This document shows, one piece after another, positions 56,674 to 64,000 of a DNA stretch of 64,000 nucleotides. The DNA comes from Carettochelys insculpta. Its lineage: Eukaryota; Chordata; Testudines; Carettochelyidae. Location: the NCBI RefSeq assembly GCF_033958435.1, contig NC_134137.1:249658501-249722500 (forward strand), written 5' to 3'. Position 1 is the stretch's first letter; each line of letters begins with the position of its first letter. The notes below the pieces were generated by a model. The model saw only the letters and a program-made list of their open reading frames with translations. It did no database searches and was not told the DNA's origin. The position numbers and the translations under genes were made by a program.

Positions 56674-56802
56674 TTACACCTGTAACACAAAACTGCAATG
56701 GGAAGGGTGGCTGAACACTTGAGAGACAAGGGAGAGAGGTGCTGAGACCAACCACCATGGGTGGTAAGAAGGAAACGAGAGGGTTGGCAGCTACTGATAT
56801 AC

Positions 56803-57607
56803 AGTAAACCGTCGATTTCACACGCTAACGGGGGGGGGCAGGGGTGTCTGTTAATGCCGTAAGTCAGTTAAATGTGAGGGTTTACTTGTATTCGCATAGC
56901 AAGTGCCCCCCGCCAGGCTTCCCCGGCACCCCCCCCCCAAAAATAATACTGTAAAATGGGCGACTCACCAGAGACGCTAGACACACCAAAAGGTGTCACA
57001 AGACTTCTCGCTGTTCTCCAAGCCAGAACTGCCGCTGCTGGAGCTTTGCCAAGTCCTGAGCCACTGCCACAGGTGCAGGAGCCGCCACCACAGCTAGAGC
57101 TGCCGCCACTGCCGCTGGAGTCACCACATGCTCCTCCCACTGGGTGTGGGGCATGTCTGTGAGTGTCTTCTGCCCTCATATGCTGCCCCTCCCCAGTAGA
57201 AGGAGCACGTGGCAGCTGCTCCAGCCGTGGCGGGAGCCCCAGGTTCATCAGTTCCTCCAGCCGCGGCACAGCTCTTGCAGCCACAGCTGTGGGGCAGGTC
57301 CTGCAGCCACCGCGGCTCCAGCCAGTTTTTGGTCCTGCAGCCCTGGTGGCTCCAGCTGCAGCGCATATCCTCCAGCCACAGCACAGGTTCTGCAGCCGTG
57401 GCAGGAGCCCCGGCTACAGTGGGTCCTGCAGCTGCTCCTGCAGCTCCGATGGTGGCTCCAGTGAGTCACCAGCATTTATGTATCTTCTTTGCAGGGGTGG
57501 GGGGACGGGTGGATTCAGCGGTGTTTGGGAAAACCAGGGGCCTGGCGGATGTCTGCTGCTCCTGAAGTCCACTGAATCGGGGTAGCTAAACTGGGGGGTT
57601 ACTGTAC
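56803..57607. mobile_element. Tigger-like element with GC-rich core
   Basis: Left tacagtaaaccgtcgattt, right (inverted) tacagtaaccccccagtttag. About 800 bp. The interior is a degenerate array of ctgcagccacagctg-like units with many CAG/CTG trimers; open frames on both strands are alanine/serine-rich products of that array and not genes. Confidence 0.6.
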
Positions 57608-58319
57608 TCCCAGGAGTGCAGCATTCAAGAGTGCACCACAGCCAGCCCTTGGGATACTGCAAGGGCAAACGCCTCTGACAACTACGCACATGGGTGCATA
57701 CGGACCTACCATGGAATCAGCACGAGCCAGCACTCAGAGAGAACCTTATGTTCACCGCTTCTACAAGATGATAAATAATTTTATACAAAGTACGTGAGAG
57801 GGAGCAGAGAAATGATGGCCTGGCACGTCAGGGGTTAAAGAAAGCCTTGGAGCCCAGCTAACCCCACTCAGCTTTAGCAGTGACCATATCACGCCTGGAG
57901 GGGTAGAAAAGAAAGGCGCCTGGCTCAGTTTGGGGCTGACTACAGAGGAGACAGGAGCCTGATTTGACAGCCTGAGGGCCCAAACAGGAGCCTGCCAGCC
58001 CAGCAGCAAATAAACCACCACTCCTCTCCTTGGTAAAAGAGAAGGGGAACCTACAGAGAAGCTCCAGCTAAGGGGAAACTGGATTCCTGGGGCCAAGCCA
58101 CAAACCTAAGGACTTGAGAAAGGAGCATTCCAGAGCCACTAGGCCAGGAATAAAGGGCCAGTCTTTTCCACTTTCTGACCCTTACTCAACAATTTCGCCA
58201 GTAGGGTAATAGTGAGGTGTAATTTCAAAACTCTTATATGCAGTTGATTATCTATCCTGATAGAATAAGGGTAACAACACTGCATACAAAATTATAAGAT
58301 TTTATTGCATGGAATACCG
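57608..58319. other. Intron, unclassified
   Basis: Moderate GC, no coding or repeat structure that I can name. Confidence 0.4.
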
Positions 58320-58330
58320 AGGCATGCTTT

Positions 58331-59831
58331 CAAAACAAAAAAGCAGTCCAGTAGCACTTTAAAGACTAACAAAATGATTTATTAGGTGATGAGCTTCCGG
58401 GAGCACAGACCCACTTCTGCGGACCATAGCCATACCAGAACAGACTCAATATTTAAGGCACAGAGAACCAAAAATAGTAATCAATCTCCAGAATAGATAT
58501 GTGGACAAAATCTACAGGAATTCCACAGAGACTTTAACAATCTGCACCCCACCAACAACTTATGCCTCAACTACTCCACGTGAGAGATACATTTCCTGGA
58601 CATTACCGTACAAATCAAGGATGGCCTGATCAGTACCACACTCGACCAGAAAGCCACTGATCGCTATACTTACCTACATGCTTCTGATTTCCATCCTGCA
58701 CACACAACTAGATCCATTGTTTACAGTCAAACCCTTAGGTACAATCACATTTGCTCTGATCCAACTGACAGAGACCAAAAACTACAAGATCTCTACCAAA
58801 TATTCAAAAACCTGAATTACCCACCAGGAGAAATAAAAAAACAAATCGACAGGACCAGATGAATACCCAGAGAGCAGCTACTCCAAGATAGGCTCAAAAG
58901 AGCCAAGAACAGAACACCACTGGTCATCACCTACAGTCCCCAACTCAAACCACTGCAACACATTATTAAAAACCTACAACCTATCCTTGATCAGGATGCC
59001 ACACTCCAGAAGGCCCTAGGTGACAGGCCTGTTCTCTCCTACAGACAACCTCCCAACCTTATGAGATTCTCACCAACAACCACAGACTATACCGCAGGAA
59101 CACCAGTCCTGGAACTTTTCCTTGCAGCAAGGCCCGTTGCCAATTTTGTCCACATATCCATTCTGGAGATACCATCACTGGACATAACCAGGTTATTCAC
59201 AGAATCACAGGCACATTCTCATGTTCCTCAGCTAACATCATATATGCCATCATGTGCCAACAATGCCCACATGCTTTGTATATTGGACAGAATTCAAACT
59301 CTCTTAGACAAAGAATTAATGGGCATAAAACAGACATAAAAACACTCCTGATTCACAAACCTGTCAGTCAGCACTTTAATGGAGTGGGTCAATCTGTTAA
59401 TGACCTGAAAGTCTGTGTTTTACTGAAGAGGAATTTTCACAGCCATTTGGAAAAAGGCTGCTGAACTCTCTTTTATATTCAAATTTGACACAGTAACACA
59501 TGGTTTGAACCACGATGGCAATTTTTTAGCTCATTATAGGGGCTCTTTTACATACTTGCCTTTATCTAACTCTTGACTCCCCCTCACACCTTCTGCTCTG
59601 ATTTGCTTATCTTGATGATAATATTTTTTGATTTGTCAACCTTGACTACTATGTTTGGTTCTCTGTGCCTTAAATATGGAGTCTGTTCTGGTATGGCTCT
59701 GATCTGAAGAAATGGGTCTGTCCCATGAAAGCTCATCACCTAATAAATTATTTTGTTAGTCTTTAAAGTGCCACTGGACTGCTTTTTTGTTTTGATAGTA
59801 TATAGACTAGCACGGCTAGCTCTCTGTTACA
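58331..59831 (+). mobile_element. Penelope-like element with inverted termini
   Basis: 1,501 bp flanked by aggcatgcttt (58320-58330) and aggcacgcttt (59832-59842). The left end is an inverted copy of the right end: agcagtccagtagcacttta at the left against agtgccactggactgctttt near the right. Such inverted pseudo-LTRs are known in Penelope-like elements, which use an RT related to telomerase with a GIY-YIG endonuclease. 5' part of the RT is missing. Confidence 0.85.
58690..59464 (+). pseudogene. Penelope-like RT C-terminus and GIY-YIG nuclease remnant
   Basis: In shifting frames: SIVYSQTLRYNHICSDPTDR (58700), RAKNRTPLVITYSPQLKPL, NLQPILDQDATLQKALGDRP and VLSYRQPPNLMRF (58890-59065), which is the RT end and linker. 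After frame changes: CQQCPHALYIGQNSNSLRQR (59255) is the YIG part of a GIY-YIG nuclease with its conserved Arg, and INGHKTDIKTLLIHKPVSQH, FNGVGQSVNDLKVCVLLKR continue it (the H of HKTD and the following HF are typical). Full frame is lost to stops and shifts. The enzyme would nick target DNA during retrotransposition. Confidence 0.8.
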
Positions 59832-59842
59832 AGGCACGCTTT

Positions 59843-60231
59843 GAGTTTAGAAAATAAATCCAAACAAGTTCCTTAGGGACAAAGGGCTAGATGGCAGCTC
59901 AGCCAGGTATCAACATAATCAAGCAGACTATTACCGAACAGAGCAGCCATTCTTTGGCAAGAAAAAAAGTGAGTGAGAGAATTACATTTTAGCAGCAGAA
60001 CAGTTGAAGGATCCCATCCAAAACAGACTTGCTATTGCTCAATGACAGTTGGAGATAACCCTCTCAGAGAAGATAAGTGCATTAAGAGTGGTCACAGAAG
60101 ACAAATCACCACTCAAGTCATCTTTACAAATGCATAATCAACATTTGAAAGACCTAAGGTTGCGTCAGTGAACTGGGGAACTGGCCCTGACTTAAAAATT
60201 CACCCAGTAAAAGCATAGGGCAAGAAAAACG
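59843..60231. other. Intron, no feature seen
   Basis: Nothing recognised. Confidence 0.4.
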
Positions 60232-60432
60232 TTTGGAGGACAGCTCAGTGGTTTGAGCATAGGCCTTGTAAACCCAGGGTTGTGAGCTCAATCCTTGAGG
60301 AGGCTATTTAGGGGTGTAGGGCAAATAGATTGATTAAAAAAAAAAATCAGCCACAGGTGGTGCTTGGCCCTGCCAAGAGGGCAGAGGACTACTTCTTGAG
60401 GGCCTGTCCAGCTCTGAGAGATATTTCTATCC
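60232..60432 (+). mobile_element. tRNA-derived SINE, turtle Cry/Pol III type
   Basis: A tRNA-like head with an A box (agctcagtggtttgagcat) and B box (ggttgtgagctcaatcc at 60279-60295), an A-rich linker (60337-60346), then a tail (ggtgcttggccctgcc, gagggcagaggac) resembling a CR1 3' end. This arrangement is that of turtle Pol III SINEs. It is not a functional tRNA: the anticodon arm and acceptor pairing are lost. Confidence 0.75.
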
Positions 60433-62624
60433 CTATATTAATCTTAATTACTCTGAATTCAATTAGTTTGTTAAGCTGGGTATCAGTTTCTGATTTACCT
60501 TTTTAGTAACTGATTCTGACATTTATGCCTCATTACTTATAATCCCTTCAAATCTTCCTGTAATTAATAACTTATTTTCTCTAAACCAGCATATGTTTGG
60601 ATTGAAGTTGCTGGAACCTCTATTTGATGTAATAGGGTTTGTGCATATAATTTCGTATTAATAAATGACATACTTTGACCTTGTAAAGAAAGAAAGAACT
60701 GGCCAGTACAAAGATGCTGAGGATAAATCCAGACTTAGAATTTGCTGGTGTCACTCTACAATATAAATCAAGAGCAGATGGATAGAAACACTCATGTCAC
60801 TCAGCTTGGAATGGGTTTTTGCAAGCTACAAACTGCATAAACAGGCCAGGAGCTGCTGTTCTCACAGCAAAGCAGCATGAAAGGCAACGCTGGTTGGAAG
60901 ACTGAGAGCTGTTTAACTATCCAGATTGTACTGTGGAGAATGTCGTGTTAACCTAAATCTTTTTTGCTACATATCAAACCAATCTGCTCTTATCTTACAT
61001 TCAGCGTACATTAGGAACAATCAATGACTGACATCTTCATTACAGCAGCACTCAAGATATTTGAAAACTTACCTGTTCCTCAACTCAGTTGTCTCTTCTC
61101 AAGACTACACATGCCCAGTTATTTTTAATCTTACATCATAGATCAGATTTTCTAAACCATCTATCATTTATATTGCTCTCCTCTGGAATCCCTCCAATTG
61201 TCCACATCTACCTTAAAGTATAAGAAACTGTTTTCCAACTGAAGCCTTCTGTAGCAGGGGACAATTACTTCCTATGTGTTACCAAAAGTGCTGTTCATAC
61301 ATCCCAGAGAATTAGCCTTTTTTGCAACTGCATTACACAGTTGGCGCATACTCAATTTTGATCCATTATAACCCCCAGATACTTTCCCACAGTACTAATG
61401 CAGTTATTTCCCAACCTGGGGCTGTGCATTTCATTTTTATGGACAGGTATTACTTTGCAAGTCTTTACTGAATTTTGCGTGGTTCAGAGCAATTCAGTAT
61501 ACTCCCAGCATCGCACTTTCCCCTCACCCCTCTCCAAGGTAATGCACAGAGATGGGACTTCTCCAACTCTCAGGAAAACCAGGCTGACTCTCTCTAACCA
61601 TCCGCCATGGCCCACCTCCCAACGTTAGCTAATACAGTTAGTTTCTGTAGCTCAGACTGTTTTGAAGAGCTGAAATGTTAAGGTTCAAACCCTGCTGACA
61701 ATGCATGCTGTGGGCAGGAGAGGGTAGAAAGTTGAGGAAGATGAGGTGTATATCAAGCTCTGCGGCATACCGTTTTCTTTTTTTTAAAAAAACAAGTCTT
61801 CAAAATTATATACAGTAAAGCCAAGTTATTTATATAGAACATTCAATTACTTTGAAATGCCAGACTTACTGTTGACTATACAACTGTAATGCTGCCCCCC
61901 TGTGTTAAGGACAGCTTTACTTACATGACACAGTCTTGTTTATAAGAGCCTGTCTTATTAAGTGACTTGGTTCAATATACGAAGGAGAAAAAGTAAGGTT
62001 GCCCTGGCAACCCAATCAAGAGTTTCCTCACACTTGAATGCATGATTTGGCAACCTAAATAAATGTTTTAAATACGTTTTTGCACATATATTACATTTAA
62101 ATATCTGAGGCATTATACATCTGAATCATATTATACTATATCAGATATCTGGCTATGTAAGCTGTCTGAACAAATTTTAGTAAATGTGGTCTGGTTGGCT
62201 CAGGAAACTGTCAATGACTAGATTCAGAGCTCTTCAGAAACTCTAGATTCCAGATTCAAATCAATGCGTATAGTAATTATCTGGCCAAGGCTTGAAAAAT
62301 CCACTTTTTGCCGAGTTTGAAGTTTGCCATTGATCACTGAGCTCCTATGTCAAAAGTTTAGATGGAGTTAAAGCTTTTAAAAGTTTTTTAAACTTCTTAT
62401 CATTATGAAGATTAAGCTTCCAAATCTGAAACTAACACAAAGCCAGTGCAATCCTCTCTTCCCAAGTCTGTGCTAGTAAAGCAGCTATGAAGACACAGAA
62501 AATCATAAAATAGAATGACATACTTGCTGCTGTCTATTTTTCAGAAATGGATTTGGTTGGACTACTTATTAAAAAGCCTAAGAGGCATAGGCAACATCTG
62601 AACATATGTGACAGTGGAAGTCAG
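60433..62624. other. Intron, with an old minus-strand LINE tail
   Basis: About 61140-61500 reads on the minus strand like an old CR1/L3 LINE 3' region (phrases such as cccagatactttcc and ctggaatccctccaattgtc). Frames are destroyed. Otherwise no feature. Confidence 0.45.
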
Positions 62625-62942
62625 ACGTTCACATGAGCCTCTCTAATCCAGCAACATCCATAATCTGGCATGATTTTAGTTAGGCAGATGACCACTTTTC
62701 ATGGATGTAGCCAAGCTTCTCATGGTCCTGCAAACTTTGTTTACAGCCACCTGTCCTAGTTCTCGGTGTTCTGTGCTATTATTCAGCTTTAATTTACTGC
62801 AATGTCTTCTAAGAGCCCAGTAAGCAGTGGGAGTGTTGGTAATTGCTAGACAGACAATACTGACCTCCCATGGTCTGGCAAATTCTCTCACTCAGCACCA
62901 GTCAGGTCCCAAGCGTGCTGGACTAGAGAGGTTCAAACTGTA
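62625..62942. mobile_element. Tigger-like MITE
   Basis: Left catgagcctctctaatccag, right (inverted) gtttgaacctctctagtcca. A part (ctggcaaattctctca) recurs at about 45241-45256. No transposase. Confidence 0.55.
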
Positions 62943-63772
62943 GTAGCTTACTGAGGTTCACGACAAGAGCCTGTCTTATTTTCATGGAAATTGCCTTCAT
63001 GGTATAATGGCAGCATGGCAACTTTATGATTATTAACATGATGGCTCTCAAGCTGTCATATGTAGACCAAAAGACATGAAGAGAGAGCTTACTAGTGTGA
63101 GGCACTGGCTCTCTTCCTTCCTTCCAGCTGCTAAGCTACAAGTAAAAAGTATAACTTGAGGTACACCTTTCCCATCAGTATTTTTCCATGTAAACAATCG
63201 CTGTAGCTGTCCTGGGGATGTTACATACTCATGCTCCACACTAATAAAGAGTTTGACAACTCCAGCAACAAATCCTAAACTGCACTTCCTTCTAGAATCT
63301 AGATGCTTACTTGACTTCCTACCTAGTTCATCATTTTGTCAGCAACATATTTTACAGTTCTAGGTTTCAGAGCAAATTAGCCAACCCAACCAGAGGCTAA
63401 GTGATATTCATGTTTGGTTTTGTAATAACCCTATGCTACAAGTTACCGTACCTTTATTGAAGAATGAGGTGTAAAAAAAAGTTAGTTGGAAACTCCAGCA
63501 CCAGAGGTATACTGCCAAGCTCTTGGACTAGAAAATCCCATTACAGGACTCCACCTAAAATCAACTCTGAAAAATCAGGATCTTGTCTGTAGTTCTTGAT
63601 TTCTAAGCATTTCTAAAGAGTGAATGTGCAATATTGTTTTCCCTTTAAAATAAAGTATAATGCAATGGTAAATGGCACAAAAACATGATGAAGTCAAACA
63701 AGGACAGATGCTTGCTTCCAATTGGACTTGACTCATCATGATATAAAGACATGGTGGAAGCAAATCACTTAC
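62943..63772. other. Intron, no feature seen
   Basis: AT-rich; nothing recognised. Confidence 0.5.
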
Positions 63773-63920
63773 TGAATATCCACATCACTTTCTTTGCGCT
63801 TCCTGGGAAACTCAGCTGCAGGTGTGTTAAATAAACAGGCAGTGGCAGGCTTGATTACTGCATTCAAAAGAGTAGAGACTGCAGGGGCAATATCTTGGCT
63901 CCCTTCCATCACAAGATTAT
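63773..63920 (-). CDS. BMAL2: BMAL2 exon: N-terminal region with nuclear signal
   Basis: 148 nt. Reads NLVMEGSQDIAPAVSTLLNA, VIKPATACLFNTPAA and EFPRKRKESDVDIQ. The basic FPRKRK cluster before the bHLH matches the nuclear localisation text of vertebrate BMAL2 (EFPRKRKGSDSD), and IAPAVS matches IAPVVS. Acceptor ttacag before 63920, donor gtaagt from 63772. It enters with two bases of a split codon, so at least one upstream exon exists outside the window; the in-frame ATG at 63911-63909 is an alternative start. It leaves CA, which pairs directly with the micro-exon at 54187-54225. Confidence 0.92.
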
Positions 63921-64000
63921 CTGTAATTACAAAAAAAAAAATCATGACAAAAGCAGAAGAGTAGTAGTAGTTTGTTTTTATTTTTGATCTTAGAAACTAC

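Larger units (their letters stand above)
504..63920 (-). other. BMAL2: BMAL2 (ARNTL2) gene span, partial, minus strand
   Basis: BMAL2 is the paralogue of BMAL1: a nuclear bHLH-PAS transcription factor that dimerises with CLOCK or NPAS2 and drives E-box transcription in the circadian loop. Twelve exons were placed by protein similarity and splice sites: 63773-63920, 54187-54225, 46976-47133, 41188-41267, 33097-33189, 31222-31339, 30306-30446, 22416-22656, 20619-20725, 19532-19682, 9593-9651, 1538-1646. Together they are 1,444 nt and every junction keeps phase. The choice of BMAL2 over BMAL1 rests on the bHLH ([16 protein letters not shown], where BMAL1 has NSFIDELASLVPTCNA) and on the C-terminal GTVLGAGSIGTEIANEVL block. 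The upstream first exon(s), the promoter and the 3' terminal exon with the transactivation tail are not visible. Introns are filled with transposons, described separately. Confidence 0.95.

Noticed and set aside
57163..57585. Alternating Ala/Ser/Cys-rich frames on both strands
   Set aside because: They come from a CAG/CTG-type degenerate array within a Tigger-like element.
60232..60310. A tRNA gene
   Set aside because: A and B boxes are present, but the cloverleaf does not close and a SINE tail follows.
1..64000. CRISPR arrays, operons, riboswitches or other prokaryotic features
   Set aside because: No regularly spaced identical repeats or compact gene strings; the sequence is a vertebrate gene with introns and retroelements.

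Overview
The window is animal nuclear DNA from a sauropsid, most probably a cryptodiran turtle. Three things point there: CR1 LINEs in several ages and orientations, a tRNA-derived SINE of the turtle Cry/Pol III type at about 60.23 kb, and abundant DIRS, Penelope-like, hAT, Tigger-like and PIF/Harbinger elements. No bacterial gene, operon or CRISPR array is present.

The only host gene I can support is BMAL2 (ARNTL2), a circadian bHLH-PAS transcription factor, on the minus strand across essentially the whole window. Twelve coding exons were placed, from 63,920 (upstream of the bHLH) down to 1,538 (C-terminal region), with splice sites and reading phases that agree from exon to exon; a thirteenth near 504-629 is tentative. 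Joined in phase they give about 481 codons: N-terminal basic region, bHLH, PAS-A, PAC-like linker, PAS-B and the start of the C-terminal region. The first exon(s), promoter and final exon(s) lie outside.

Region by region: 1-2.4 kb, gene 3' part. 2.4-8.9 kb, an old minus-strand CR1-like LINE split by a plus-strand CR1 (4.49-8.38 kb, with ORF1 esterase and ORF2 remnants) that is bounded by a 68-bp direct repeat. 9.6 kb, BMAL2 exon with a GC splice donor. 10.3-18.8 kb, an old LINE carrying nested insertions: a second LINE type (10.83-12.7), a young internally deleted gamma-type endogenous retrovirus (13.07-16.94), and Penelope-like/foldback/MITE material (17.5-18.5). 19.5-22.7 kb, three PAS-B-side exons. 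22.9-29.1 kb and 33.3-39.3 kb, two DIRS-type tyrosine-recombinase retroelements on the minus strand, each about 6 kb, with inverted ends. 30.3-33.2 and 41.2 kb, PAS-A exons. 39.4-40.2 kb, a MITE inside a MITE. 42.6-43.7 kb, a hAT-like element. 44.2-46.3 kb, LINE pieces with MITEs. 47.0 kb, the bHLH exon. 47.63-51.62 kb, an almost complete two-gene PIF/Harbinger transposon. 51.7-53.0 kb, minus CR1. 54.2 kb, a 39-bp BMAL2 exon. 54.5-56.0 kb, a DIRS fragment. 56.8-57.6 kb, a Tigger-like element with a GC-rich core. 58.3-59.8 kb, a Penelope-like element with a GIY-YIG remnant. 60.2 kb, SINE. 63.8 kb, the most 5' BMAL2 exon.

The most informative systems are the ERV (LTRs about 1% diverged, tRNA-Asn primer site, 4-bp target duplication, no env, a CA-RT-RNase H-integrase fusion frame), the Harbinger transposon with its MITE relatives through the introns, and the Penelope-like foldback elements with intact target-site duplications. 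All calls were made by reading the sequence and recalling families; no search was run.
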